NCBI GenBank assembly: GCA_965212145.1
Contig: CBDBUY010000009.1
Span: 434,001-498,000, forward strand
Source of the DNA: JAAEPI01 sp965212145
GTDB lineage: Bacteria > Bacteroidota > Bacteroidia > Cytophagales > Cyclobacteriaceae
Reading direction: 5' to 3'
DNA: 64,000 bases
In this document: piece by piece, positions 15,982-25,248 of the stretch
Layout of the letters: each line of letters begins with the position of its first letter
Numbering within the stretch: position 1 is the first letter of the stretch
The notes under the pieces: generated by a model
Seen by the model: the letters and a program-made list of their open reading frames with translations, nothing else
The model's database searches: none
What the model was told of the DNA's origin: nothing
Program-made: the position numbers and the translations under genes

Positions 15982-17261
15982 GATTTCAGTCGATTGTTAT
16001 AAATGAAAGCCAAAAGTACAAACAGATACTCAAGGAGGATCCAAATCCAGTGAAGATCATGTCCTGAATCTGAGTATCCCGCATAGGTAACAAAAATGAC
16101 CAACGACCAAACGATCGGAAAAGTTTGTCCACTCAGAATACCTAAAAGAATTAAAGGCAGGATGTACCACGGATGCACCGTAGAGGCAAGCAAAAGGTAG
16201 ATGCTCCATACGAAGAGCATCGTTTTGGGTAGGTCGTACTTCTTGCGGAAAGCAAATACGGAATATGCTATAATGCCTAAAAAGCTAATTAATGAAAAAA
16301 TTGGCCCGATGGTTTTAATTGGATTGTAACCTTGAACGAGAATTCCGATTTCGCGCGCAATCCGAAATACGCTTCCGTTGAACTCGAAGTTCTGTACATA
16401 GAGTGCCAGGCTATTCTGCATGCCGTTGATGAATGAATTATTCAGCATGGGGAGAAGTGATGTTATGCAGACCAGTCCTGTGATGACTGTTAGTTTCCAG
16501 TTTCTGGTCATTACGTCCTTCAGGAAAAGAAATGGCAAGACGATCAATGGCAATAATTTGGTTCCAATTGCTAGACCAAATGCTGCTCCCGATTTCATTT
16601 TGGAAGTCGGGTAGTAATAAATAGCGGCGGCCAAAAAGAAAACTAGCAGTACTTCAAAATGAACATTTCCCACTCCTTCAAGAATAACCAGCGGGTTTAA
16701 GAAATAGAGGAAGGCTAAATGGGTGTTTTTGCCAGATCGCTCCAGAATTTTTTGGAGGTAGTACATGGTCCCAATATCCGCGAGCAGGAACATCGCTCTC
16801 AAAACTCCGGTGGCAACCAACCAGTTTTCAGATACGGTCACAGCCAACCAAAACAGCCCTTGATTGATGGGCGGATAAACGGTGAAGTAGTTTTGAGAAT
16901 TTAGCTTGACATAAAGTGCTTCAGACAGCCCGTCAACGTTCTTGTCCAGGTAATAGCTGGGAAGCTCGGCAAATGGATGTATTCCGTTTTTCAGCAGAAA
17001 ACCATCCCATAAAAACCTAAAAATATCATCAGACAGGATCGGCAAGGTCAGGAATAGTCCGATCCTGGTCAGTATTCCAAGCGTCCACTGAAGATTGATG
17101 TTTGTAGAACTCCAAAGGAACAGGTAGCTCCCAAAAGCCAACACAAACGACACCATGAGCGGTGCGGTGTTCGCTCTGTCAATCAGAAAGGTTGGAAGGA
17201 TAATAGAGGCCGCAAAAACCAGCGCAAGGACGTAATCGAAATTACGACTGGTTTTAGGCAT
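15963..17261 (-). CDS. Polytopic GT87-like glycosyltransferase (polyprenol-phosphate-sugar dependent)
   Basis: A 432-residue inner-membrane protein with about 11-12 hydrophobic helices. The first large loop contains ILSDDIFRFLWDG, the acidic motif typical of mannosyltransferases that use polyprenol-phosphate sugars (GT87/MptB-like), followed by YPPINQGLFW. It probably adds a sugar on the outer face of the membrane. It overlaps the previous glycosyltransferase by 8 bp and the next by 19 bp, so the genes form one operon. The sugar and acceptor cannot be told from sequence. Confidence 0.8.
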   Translation of the reverse strand: MPKTSRNFDYVLALVFAASIILPTFLIDRANTAPLMVSFVLAFGSYLFLWSSTNINLQWTLGILTRIGLFLTLPILSDDIFRFLWDGFLLKNGIHPFAELPSYYLDKNVDGLSEALYVKLNSQNYFTVYPPINQGLFWLAVTVSENWLVATGVLRAMFLLADIGTMYYLQKILERSGKNTHLAFLYFLNPLVILEGVGNVHFEVLLVFFLAAAIYYYPTSKMKSGAAFGLAIGTKLLPLIVLPFLFLKDVMTRNWKLTVITGLVCITSLLPMLNNSFINGMQNSLALYVQNFEFNGSVFRIAREIGILVQGYNPIKTIGPIFSLISFLGIIAYSVFAFRKKYDLPKTMLFVWSIYLLLASTVHPWYILPLILLGILSGQTFPIVWSLVIFVTYAGYSDSGHDLHWIWILLEYLFVLLAFIYNNRLKSWLTIS

Positions 17262-18714
17262 TCTTCTTTATTGGCCTCAGCTGTTGTAAGAAAATGAATC
17301 CAAATCCGAAGGCCAGCATCACATGGAAGAATAATAAACCATAGTCCTCAAGCATGAAGCCGGAAACGATACCAAAAATGAAATAGGCTGCTAACAGACC
17401 TTCCAGCAGTGTTACTGGAGTGAAAACCTTTTGTAGATAAACGTTACCCTTCCATGAATCACCCTTAGACTGAATGTTGAATTTGGGCGTCCGAATAAAT
17501 GGTGTTTTAATGCCCATCAATCCCTCAATTACAGCAATGGAGTTATGCAAAGCAAGACCCATAGAAAAAGTGAGGAACAAAGGAAACTGGGTAGCAAAAA
17601 ACTTAAAGGTATATTCTGGATGCACCGTTTTGGTGGACACCCAATAAAAGAGTCCCATAGCGAAGAAGCCAATCAGAAAGATACTCCCCAAGTCGAAGAT
17701 GATGCCGAGCTCAGGATTGAACTCCTTGATGTAAAGCATCGGGATGGAAAGCACCGCCGCTACCAATAAGAACAAGAAAACGGAAGAATTCAGAAGGTGC
17801 ATGATTGCACGCATCTTCGTTCCGAATTTCATTGGTGTTCTTAGAACCGAGGGAAGCGTTTTGCGAGCTGTTTCGGCTGCTCCCTTGGTCCATCGGTATT
17901 GTTGTGATTTGATTGCGGGAATCAATACTGGCAGCTCAGCCGGTGATACCACATCCTCCAAGAAATGGAATTTCCACCCTTTGAGCTGGGCTCGGTAGCT
18001 TAAGTCTAAATCTTCAGTAAGCGTGTCATGTTCCCAACCACCTGCTTCTTTGATGCATTGTTTTCTCCAAACACCTGCAGTGCCGTTAAAATTGATAAAG
18101 CTACCAGCTGCCTGACGACCTCTTTGCTCCACAGTAAAGTGCGCATTCAGACCAAATGCCTGCATCTGCGTAAGCATGCTGTAGTTCTGATTTAAGTGAC
18201 CCCAACGGGTTTGCACCATTCCGATTTTCTTATCCTGAAAATGAGGAACTGTTTTTAGAAGGAAGTCTTTTTCGGGAAGGAAGTCGGCATCAAAAATGGC
18301 GATGAACTCTGCATCGGTTTTCTCCATTCCGTATTGAAGTGCTCCGGCTTTAAACCCGACGCGTTCTGGTCGGCGAACATGCTCAACAGGAACGTTTCGC
18401 CCTTTGAGCTCATTCACCTTTTTAGCGATGACTTCCACAGTCTCATCGTCAGAATCATCCAAGACTTGTATGATCAATTTGTCTTTAGGATAGTTCAGCG
18501 CAGCAACACAATCCAACAAGCGTTCGACCACATAAAGTTCGTTGTAAACAGGCAGCTGAACAGCGACCTTGGGATACACCTCTAAAGGCTCAATATTGTT
18601 AGCTTTTTCCTTTTTGTCTTTCATATAATGCCAAGCCAGATTAAATTGGCCTAAGCTAAAAAGACAGATAATTAGGAGTGCAAGACCGTAACCGGCAATG
18701 ACCATCCATTCCAT
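17254..18714 (-). CDS. Processive glycosyltransferase family 2, cellulose/glucomannan-synthase-like
   Basis: A 486-residue membrane protein: one N-terminal TM helix (about 5-27), a cytosolic GT2 domain and four or more C-terminal TM helices (from about 310). The complete D,D,D,QxxRW set of processive enzymes is visible: DDSDD at 86-90, DAD at 142-144, TED at 233-235 and QQYRW at 271-275. This architecture matches bacterial beta-glucan or beta-mannan synthase-like proteins; no PilZ domain is present. It lies second in a four-gene glycosyltransferase operon. The product may be a glycolipid or short glycan rather than cellulose, because no cellulose accessory genes are present. Confidence 0.85.
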   Translation of the reverse strand: MEWMVIAGYGLALLIICLFSLGQFNLAWHYMKDKKEKANNIEPLEVYPKVAVQLPVYNELYVVERLLDCVAALNYPKDKLIIQVLDDSDDETVEVIAKKVNELKGRNVPVEHVRRPERVGFKAGALQYGMEKTDAEFIAIFDADFLPEKDFLLKTVPHFQDKKIGMVQTRWGHLNQNYSMLTQMQAFGLNAHFTVEQRGRQAAGSFINFNGTAGVWRKQCIKEAGGWEHDTLTEDLDLSYRAQLKGWKFHFLEDVVSPAELPVLIPAIKSQQYRWTKGAAETARKTLPSVLRTPMKFGTKMRAIMHLLNSSVFLFLLVAAVLSIPMLYIKEFNPELGIIFDLGSIFLIGFFAMGLFYWVSTKTVHPEYTFKFFATQFPLFLTFSMGLALHNSIAVIEGLMGIKTPFIRTPKFNIQSKGDSWKGNVYLQKVFTPVTLLEGLLAAYFIFGIVSGFMLEDYGLLFFHVMLAFGFGFIFLQQLRPIKKNA

Positions 18715-18723
18715 AATGTTCCC

Positions 18724-19419
18724 TTATAGCAGGTGTTTAAAAATGGTGTACAAAATTTTATGTCCAGCCATTATAGTTCCGCTTACAGTTCCGGAGATTT
18801 TTGATACGCCAACGCGCCTCCTATAATCGACCGGAATTTCAACAGAGCGCAAAGATAGCTTAGCTATCTTTAATTGCATCTCTACTGTCCAGCCAAATGT
18901 TTTGTCTTGCATATCTATTTTCAGAAGTGAAACATACTTTATTGCCCTGAATGGACCAAGATCAGTGTATTTCGCTCCATAAAATAAACGAAGTAATCTG
19001 GTTGCCAACCAGTTACCGAATTGTTGAGGAATGGTTAATGAGCCTTTTTCATGGTTTCCCAGCGCTCGACTTCCGATCACCAGATCAACGTCCTCCCTAA
19101 TTATCGGTTCCACTAACTCCCCCATCTTCTCTGGGTAATCAGAGTGATCTCCATCCAGAAAAACCACAATATCAGGCTTGATGGGACTCTTGGCAATGAG
19201 CTCTAATCCTTTAAGACAAGCATTGCCATATCCTTTTTCCGTTTGACTAAGGACAGTGGCACCTCGATCCAGAGCTTTTTGTGCAGTTCCATCGGTTGAG
19301 CCATTGTCAACAACGATGACTTCAGACACCAGCCCTTTGGGAATCTCGTCAATGACGAGCCCCACGGCATTTTCTTCGTTATAGGCAGGAATTATGACCC
19401 GAATGTCCGGCTTTTGCAC
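18724..19419 (-). CDS. Glycosyltransferase family 2, polyprenol-phosphate sugar synthase-like
   Basis: A 231-residue cytosolic GT2 enzyme with VIIPAYNEENAVG at the N-terminus, VVDNGSTDGT, and the DxD motif in VFLDGDHSDYP. It resembles DPM1/dolichol-phosphate mannosyltransferase-type enzymes that charge a polyprenol phosphate with a sugar. No long C-terminal TM domain is present, only a hydrophobic end (GHKILYTIFKHLL). As the first of four glycosyltransferase genes, it may make the lipid-linked donor used by the GT87-like enzyme at 15963-17261; that link is an inference. Confidence 0.85.
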   Translation of the reverse strand: MQKPDIRVIIPAYNEENAVGLVIDEIPKGLVSEVIVVDNGSTDGTAQKALDRGATVLSQTEKGYGNACLKGLELIAKSPIKPDIVVFLDGDHSDYPEKMGELVEPIIREDVDLVIGSRALGNHEKGSLTIPQQFGNWLATRLLRLFYGAKYTDLGPFRAIKYVSLLKIDMQDKTFGWTVEMQLKIAKLSLRSVEIPVDYRRRVGVSKISGTVSGTIMAGHKILYTIFKHLL

Positions 19420-19436
19420 AGCTGATTTTTAGAAGC

Positions 19437-19490
19437 AGCAAAGCTAAGGCCATTCGGGTCATAAGCAGGTTTTCAAAAGTAGCCTTTGCT
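19437..19490. repeat. Imperfect inverted repeat between the MATE and glycosyltransferase genes
   Basis: AGCAAAGCTA at 19437-19446 pairs with TAGCCTTTGCT at 19480-19490 apart from one bulged base. It could form a hairpin in the 74-bp gap downstream of the MATE gene. There is no clear T-tract after it on the minus strand, so calling it a terminator would be weak. Confidence 0.3.
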
Positions 19491-19493
19491 ACA

Positions 19494-20891
19494 TTAGACC
19501 ATCACTTTTTTCCAATGACCTTTTTTGAACAAGTACATAGCGATTAAGGCGTATAAGGAATGAGCAAATGCAATGGAGAAGAAAACGCCATTTCCTTCCC
19601 ACTCAAAAGTGACTGCCAGCAGGTACGCCATGGGAATCTGAATCACCCAAAAAACAAACAGGCTGATGTACATCGGCGTTTTGGTGTCACCAGCACCATT
19701 AAACGCTTGGCCGAGCACCATACCATAGGCGAAGAAGATGTACCCAAAACAAATGATCTGCAAAGCGGATTTGCCTATGGCCTGAACTTGTACTTCATCG
19801 GTGAAAAAGCCTAAAATCGGATTTGCAAGGATGAAAAATACCGTGGCGATAACAATAAGGAATATTGTATTGTATTTCGCAATTCGCCAGACGGAGGTTT
19901 CTGCTCGCTGCGGTTCTTTGGCCCCCAGATTTTGACCGACCAAAGTCGCAGCTGCATTTGCCATTCCCCATGAAGGTAATAATGTGAAAACAATGACTCT
20001 GAAGGCAATCGTGTAACCCGCCAGAGCCTCAGCGCCAAAAAGGGACATCACACGCACAAGAAAAATCCAACTTGCTGACTCAATCAAAAATTGCCAGATG
20101 CCGCCGAAAGAAACTTTGATGATCTCCTTTACCGTCTTGACACGCATAACCATGTTCTTCATTCCAATCTTAATAAGAGAAGAACCATTGGCCATATGAT
20201 AGAACTGATACAGTACACCGATAGATCTACCGGCCGTGGTAGCAATGGCGGCCCCCATAACGCCATAAGCAGGGATTGGTCCCCAACCAAAAATCAGAAT
20301 TGGGTCGAGGATAATGTTCAATCCATTGGCAAGCCAAAGTGATTTCATGGCAATAGATGCGTCACCAGCGCCTCGAAAGATGCCATTGTTGAGGAAAAGT
20401 AGCAGGATACTTAAATTTCCAGCGTACATGATTTTCGTATAGCCTGATCCTTCAGCTATGAGCTCAGGTTCTCCGCCCATGAGTCTGAGGACATCTTCAG
20501 CATAGAAAAAGCCAACTGTACCTAAAACACCTCCCACGATTACGGAGAGGGCTATTGATTGGAATGCAGCATCTGATGCTCGCTTGAATTTTTTCTCGCC
20601 TACTCGCCGTGCCACTATAGCAGTCACGGCCATGCTCAATCCAACGGCGACAGAATATATGATCATCAAGACCGATTCCGTTAGTCCAACTGTTGCCACG
20701 GCATTCACGCTGACTTTAGAGACGAAATAGACGTCCACTACAGCAAACAAGGACTCCATTAGCATCTCCGCAATCATTGGAACAGAGAGGAGAAAGATAG
20801 CTTTATTGATGCTTCCCGTAGTGAATTCTTTGTGCTCACCGCGTAAGGCAGTTTTGGTCAAACGGTAAAGTTCTTTTATCGATAGTTTCAT
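19494..20891 (-). CDS. MATE-family multidrug/metabolite efflux transporter
   Basis: A 465-residue protein with 12 predicted membrane helices arranged as two similar halves, typical of MATE antiporters that export cationic compounds using Na+ or H+ gradients. The N-terminal half carries PMIAEMLMESLFAVVDVYFVS and the second half GMANAAATLVGQNLGA, both family hallmarks. The substrate is unknown. It lies upstream of the glycosyltransferase run on the same strand with a 74-bp gap, which leaves open whether it is part of that operon. Confidence 0.93.
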   Translation of the reverse strand: MKLSIKELYRLTKTALRGEHKEFTTGSINKAIFLLSVPMIAEMLMESLFAVVDVYFVSKVSVNAVATVGLTESVLMIIYSVAVGLSMAVTAIVARRVGEKKFKRASDAAFQSIALSVIVGGVLGTVGFFYAEDVLRLMGGEPELIAEGSGYTKIMYAGNLSILLLFLNNGIFRGAGDASIAMKSLWLANGLNIILDPILIFGWGPIPAYGVMGAAIATTAGRSIGVLYQFYHMANGSSLIKIGMKNMVMRVKTVKEIIKVSFGGIWQFLIESASWIFLVRVMSLFGAEALAGYTIAFRVIVFTLLPSWGMANAAATLVGQNLGAKEPQRAETSVWRIAKYNTIFLIVIATVFFILANPILGFFTDEVQVQAIGKSALQIICFGYIFFAYGMVLGQAFNGAGDTKTPMYISLFVFWVIQIPMAYLLAVTFEWEGNGVFFSIAFAHSLYALIAMYLFKKGHWKKVMV

Positions 20892-20948
20892 TTGAGAATT
20901 GTTGGAAATGTGATCGTCACAAGGATGTGACGTTTAAAAATGGAAATC

Positions 20949-20984
20949 AAAAAGCCCCGGGATGATTAGCCTCTGATGCGGGGT
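20949..20984 (-). terminator. Rho-independent terminator after the DUF1501 gene
   Basis: Read on the minus strand, CCCCG (complement of 20979-20983) pairs with CGGGG (complement of 20955-20959) around a loop of 19 bases, followed by CTTTTTG. It lies 90 bp after the DUF1501 stop and before the MATE start, separating the two units. Confidence 0.55.
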
Positions 20985-21072
20985 GTGTTTCCAAGCACTA
21001 TTTCTGCTATCGACTTCATGATGGAGCAAATAACGGGAAAAATTTTAATTGAGTTGCCTTGTAGCGTAAAAA

Positions 21073-22614
21073 TCACTTAACCACACTAACAGCGCTCTTG
21101 CCTGAAGATGAGTGTTTTACCACAAAATATCTACCATTCTTGACCGCTGTTGTATTCCAGGTTAGCTTCTGATTACCAGCAGGTAAAGTTCCATGATAAA
21201 TATTGGCGACCATCTTGCCAGTCAAGTCAATCAACCGGATAGACATAGGGCGTCCATCAGATTTAATTTCAATCTGCGCCTGACCGTTGAGGGGATTGGG
21301 GTAGACCTTTAGATTACTTTCTGATATTTTGGGAGTGTCCAGAACAATATCCTCACCTATAATTTCAAGGGTATTAAAGTCATCAAACAGGACATTTGAA
21401 ATCGTGGCGTCCGGAACTCCTAGCCATTGATCCATGATGGAGGCGTACAATTGCCGGAAATCAAATTCCATGGGCATATTGTACTGGTAATTCATGCTTG
21501 CGTCGATGTATGGGTTAGCACCGTGAATTTGTCGCTTCACGGCATTTCCGAAGAAAAACATCGGGGCGGCTGAACCGTGATCGGTTCCCACACTTGCATT
21601 CGAGACCACTCGTCTTCCAAATTCGGAGAAGGTCATTCCCACCACCCGGTCGTCATTGCCGAGCATTTCGAGATCCTTCATGAATGCATTAACTGCTCCA
21701 TCAAGTTCAGTTAGCAGATCATTGTGCCAACCTTGGGTGTGATCGTTTGGATTTACCTGTCCCTCGTGCGTATCAAAACCACCGATTCTGACTAAATACA
21801 CTGGGGTGGTAAGCCCACCTTCAATAAGGCGAGAGACGATTTTCAAGTTTTCAGCCAGTCGTGTTTGCGGATAGGTTGCCGCGTTCGAGGCACTGCTCGC
21901 GGCATCACGAACAATTTCTCCAAATTGCTGCGATTGCTGCTTAATTAAGCGGATGTATTTCAATTTATCTCCGGCAGGTGTATCTGGAGTCGGTTCTTGT
22001 TCACTATCTAATAATTGGTAAAACGAGTCTGGATCCTGAATTACCATACCCATATTGGCTGCCGGTCCTTGCAGCAGAAGTGAAGCTCCATACCCAAGTT
22101 CAATGGCCAATGGATCGGCATCATCGGGGTAATCTTCCGGGTACTCAGGGTTTGTTTCGGCCAGATATCGCCCGGTCCAACCCGATGTGACCAATTCATT
22201 AGAGCCGGATCCACTCATCCAGATGTCGGTGGATCTAAAGTGAGAGAAATTTTGATCAGGATAGCCAACGTTCTGAGCGATGGCCAGCCTGTCTTCTTTG
22301 TAGAGTTCCTCGAATCCGGTCATGGCAGGGTGCAGGCCAATTTCAGTTCCTGGCAATTCCAAAAGAGAAGACTCTGGAAGAACGACGTGTGGTCGAACGG
22401 CATTGAGGGCTGAAAGCCTGTCCAATGGAACCACAGTGTTCAGTCCGTCATTTCCTCCCTCCAGATAAATCATGACCAAAACTCGATTTGATTCGGAGGC
22501 TAGTTTGAGTAACTGACGCATGGATTTTCCACTGGCAGAAAAACCAATCGAAGAGAGCACTCCTGGTAGTGCCATTGAATGGCCTATGTGTTTTACAAAA
22601 TCTCGTCTCTTCAT
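21073..22614 (-). CDS. DUF1501 protein with Tat signal and T9SS type A sorting domain
   Basis: A 513-residue exported protein of the alkaline-phosphatase/sulfatase superfamily. It starts with a twin-arginine motif, KRRDFVKH (R3-R4), and a hydrophobic stretch rich in A, L, G and S, the usual Tat-type leader of DUF1501 proteins. Family motifs include IYLEGGNDGLNTVVPL, GGFDTHEGQ and TFSEFGRRV followed by GTDHGSAAPMFFFG. The last 80 residues begin KVYPNPLNGQ and end in KSAVSVVK, a type IX secretion type A sorting domain. It starts 1 bp after the DUF1800 gene stops, so they are one operon. The substrate is unknown. Confidence 0.88.
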   Translation of the reverse strand: MKRRDFVKHIGHSMALPGVLSSIGFSASGKSMRQLLKLASESNRVLVMIYLEGGNDGLNTVVPLDRLSALNAVRPHVVLPESSLLELPGTEIGLHPAMTGFEELYKEDRLAIAQNVGYPDQNFSHFRSTDIWMSGSGSNELVTSGWTGRYLAETNPEYPEDYPDDADPLAIELGYGASLLLQGPAANMGMVIQDPDSFYQLLDSEQEPTPDTPAGDKLKYIRLIKQQSQQFGEIVRDAASSASNAATYPQTRLAENLKIVSRLIEGGLTTPVYLVRIGGFDTHEGQVNPNDHTQGWHNDLLTELDGAVNAFMKDLEMLGNDDRVVGMTFSEFGRRVVSNASVGTDHGSAAPMFFFGNAVKRQIHGANPYIDASMNYQYNMPMEFDFRQLYASIMDQWLGVPDATISNVLFDDFNTLEIIGEDIVLDTPKISESNLKVYPNPLNGQAQIEIKSDGRPMSIRLIDLTGKMVANIYHGTLPAGNQKLTWNTTAVKNGRYFVVKHSSSGKSAVSVVK

Positions 22615-22615
22615 T

Positions 22616-24373
22616 TTACATCAATTGAAATTCACCAAACTGCAACATGGCTTGGAACAAAGATCTGAGTCTCGATTCTACCACACTTTTTTTCATTTCG
22701 TTATCAGGATCTGCTACATAATCGTTCCATTCCAGACCCCATTGGGTGCCAATAGGGTCAAGAATATTCACTAGACCCTCTTTCTTGTCCGCTGCTAAGG
22801 CTACCCCTAAAAGAAGATCTGTTGCTTCCTCCACCAGAGCACTGGGGTCGTCAGGTGTGTCGAGTCCCTCTACAAAATCTATCAGCGAGAATTCAGGAAA
22901 GTCAATGCCATAGATATTATTCCCCCAGATAAAATAGTCCTGGGTCCTGATTCTGGACAAAAGCGTATCCGCTGATAACCAAATTTTATCGTAGGTCGGT
23001 TCTTGATAATAAGCTTGCCATCCGGCCACACTTGGTGGGTCGCCAATCTCCATTCCACGATCACCCATATTGAAATTCAAGTAAACGTTTCTCAGTATTT
23101 TTTCAGCTGGTGTCCCATCGTGTAGCCCCTTTGTCGGCACTTCGAGATTCCTGAGCATACCTATCAGGTTGTCTGCTGGATTCTTAATGTATGCCCCATG
23201 ATTTGCACTGTCGAAGAAATGCTCACTCTTCAGTAGTGCGGAGAGAACTGGCATTATCTCATAATTATTATCCCTGAAAATCTGAGCCAGAGGCTGAATG
23301 ACATTGGTCTCCGTCGTAGTATCAATTTCGTGGTAGACGAAGAAGTTGTATAACCGGCGGCAGATGTAAAGTGCGGTCTCGTCATTATCGAAAATCATGT
23401 CCAGCATGTCGTCGAGCTCCTGAGCTCCATTGGCTCCTGATCTTCCTTGAATTACACGATTGCCATAGAAGGCCGAAAACTGCTTATCAGACTCATCATG
23501 CCAGTAGTCGTTAGGATCCTGAAGAACAGCATCAGCGAATACGGAGATTGGCTCACCTTCTCCATAAACCGAATCGCCTATGATCACCCATCCGGTCAAA
23601 ACCCTGGCTGCTGCCTGGACATCTGCTTCCGTGTACCCACTATTAGGTCCTTTTCCTATGCAGAATAATTCTTGTAATTCTCTTGCGTAATTTTCATCTG
23701 GAGCATTCTTGTGATTGTAGGTGCCGTTAAGATAGAATAGCATGCAAGGATCTATCGTGAGTTGCTTGATTAAGTCTTTATAATTCCCAAAGGAATTGTC
23801 GAAAAGCATTTTCCAATACTTGTAAGACGTCTTAGCTTGGAATACTCCCCACATCTGAGTTGGTAATAGGTTATGCCAGAAAAGAATCAACTTTTGATGA
23901 ATAGAAGTGCCCTGATTGAGCATTTGATCTACAATCCAGGCTTTCAAAGAGTAGATTTTTAATCCTTCATGAGAATTGGAATAGGGCGAAAGAATCCATG
24001 TTTCACCATCAGGAACGTTCGGGTCGGGTTCATCAGCAAACTCGTTGTAGTTGTTGATTGGTGGTCCAGGAAAGGTCTCAGTCTGCAATAGCGTGTCAAC
24101 TGCCGAACTGGCATTGAGCTGCAAAAAGTCCTGAACCTCAGTTTTCCTAATACCGAAAAGCGTTCTTCTTAGAAGATGCTTGACCTGATCTGCTCCCCAA
24201 GGTCCAGAATATTCACTTAGTCCAGATGAGATTGTCCGTCTCTTTCCGCCTGATCTACTAGAATCAGAATGGACAATGTCAAAAATCTTCGTTTTAGATA
24301 TCCTGTACTTTTCAGTAAGCGCCTCGATTTCAGCTTTTGACCTTTTCTTGGGGGGATCTATGTACTCCTTCAC
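22616..24373 (-). CDS. DUF1800 protein, partner of the DUF1501 protein
   Basis: A 585-residue protein with the DUF1800 signatures: HLLRRTLFGIRKTEV near residue 85, ENYARELQELFCIG near 235, AARVLTGW, and the C-terminal PPSVAGWQAYYQEPTYDKIW. DUF1800 and DUF1501 genes occur side by side in many Bacteroidota, Planctomycetota and Proteobacteria, but the biochemical role is not known. No signal peptide is visible: the first 60 residues are charged (KKRSKAEIEALTEKYR). That is notable because the partner carries a Tat leader; co-export is possible but unproven. The promoter should be in the 190-bp gap shared with the RDD gene. Confidence 0.88.
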   Translation of the reverse strand: MKEYIDPPKKRSKAEIEALTEKYRISKTKIFDIVHSDSSRSGGKRRTISSGLSEYSGPWGADQVKHLLRRTLFGIRKTEVQDFLQLNASSAVDTLLQTETFPGPPINNYNEFADEPDPNVPDGETWILSPYSNSHEGLKIYSLKAWIVDQMLNQGTSIHQKLILFWHNLLPTQMWGVFQAKTSYKYWKMLFDNSFGNYKDLIKQLTIDPCMLFYLNGTYNHKNAPDENYARELQELFCIGKGPNSGYTEADVQAAARVLTGWVIIGDSVYGEGEPISVFADAVLQDPNDYWHDESDKQFSAFYGNRVIQGRSGANGAQELDDMLDMIFDNDETALYICRRLYNFFVYHEIDTTTETNVIQPLAQIFRDNNYEIMPVLSALLKSEHFFDSANHGAYIKNPADNLIGMLRNLEVPTKGLHDGTPAEKILRNVYLNFNMGDRGMEIGDPPSVAGWQAYYQEPTYDKIWLSADTLLSRIRTQDYFIWGNNIYGIDFPEFSLIDFVEGLDTPDDPSALVEEATDLLLGVALAADKKEGLVNILDPIGTQWGLEWNDYVADPDNEMKKSVVESRLRSLFQAMLQFGEFQLM

Positions 24374-24564
24374 GATATAAATTTAAAAAGGAATTTTTGC
24401 ATTTTATAATAGGATGCGATTAATAATCAAGAAGTTACAAATCCGAAAATAGTCTTTTGTTTAAAGTCCCTGTGGATAACTTCAACCGCCGCTTTTTGGC
24501 ATTGATTCAGGAAATATTTTACTTGAAGGGTCAAAAAAATCATTTCTAACCTAAAATTTTAATT

Positions 24565-25044
24565 ATGAGCGACACTAAATATGCCGGATTCTGGCTCAGG
24601 TTCGTGGCTTACATTATCGATTACATCATTTTATATGTGATCAACCTAATCATCATTGTTCCAATTCTTGGAGTAGTCGGCATTAGCGCAGGCGCATCCA
24701 TGGATTTTGGATCTATGACCGAAGGGGACTATATACAAATGATTCAGACGATCCTGATGGCGGTAGTTGCTGGAAGTATTGTTCTGATGGTTGTAAATGT
24801 TCTATACTATACCCTAATGGAGGCGAGTAAGTTTCAAGGAACGGTTGGTAAAATGGCTCTTGGTCTTAAGGTTACTGACAGGGATGGAAACAAGCTGGAC
24901 TTTGTGAAAGCACTGCTTAGAAACCTGGGAAAAATCGTTTCTGGTGCCATCATCATGATCGGGTATATCATGGCCGGATTCACTGAGAAAAAGCAAGCGC
25001 TTCATGACATGTTCGTTGGAGCTCTGGTTGTGAAAAAGAAATAA
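24565..25044 (+). CDS. RDD-family membrane protein
   Basis: A 159-residue inner-membrane protein. The N-terminal FWLRFVAYIIDYIIL carries the arginine-aspartate-aspartate pattern of the RDD family (here R, then D in the first helix), followed by a second long helix pair and the GTVGKMALGLKVTDRDG loop typical of the family. The function of most RDD proteins is unknown; some act in ion homeostasis. It stands alone, with its own terminator 22 bp after the stop and a 190-bp upstream gap shared with a divergent gene. Confidence 0.88.
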   Translation: MSDTKYAGFWLRFVAYIIDYIILYVINLIIIVPILGVVGISAGASMDFGSMTEGDYIQMIQTILMAVVAGSIVLMVVNVLYYTLMEASKFQGTVGKMALGLKVTDRDGNKLDFVKALLRNLGKIVSGAIIMIGYIMAGFTEKKQALHDMFVGALVVKKK

Positions 25045-25065
25045 CCCAATCACCTGTTGAAATTA

Positions 25066-25091
25066 GGCGTCCATTTGAGACGCCTTTTTTT
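25066..25091 (+). terminator. Rho-independent terminator of the RDD gene
   Basis: GGCGTC (25066-25071) and GACGCC (25079-25084) form a 6-bp stem with the 7-base loop CATTTGA, followed by seven T (25085-25091). Confidence 0.85.
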
Positions 25092-25248
25092 GTATCTCGT
25101 ATTTCAGAAGCCGGAGAGTATTTAATGAATAATGATGGTTTTGAAATGGTTTGAGCGTTTTTCATCAGGATGGCGTACGTTTGTATTAAAAGAAGACGAT
25201 GGGTGTATAAAACCCTGTTCTAACTAAAAATTTTGTATTTTTCAGCTC

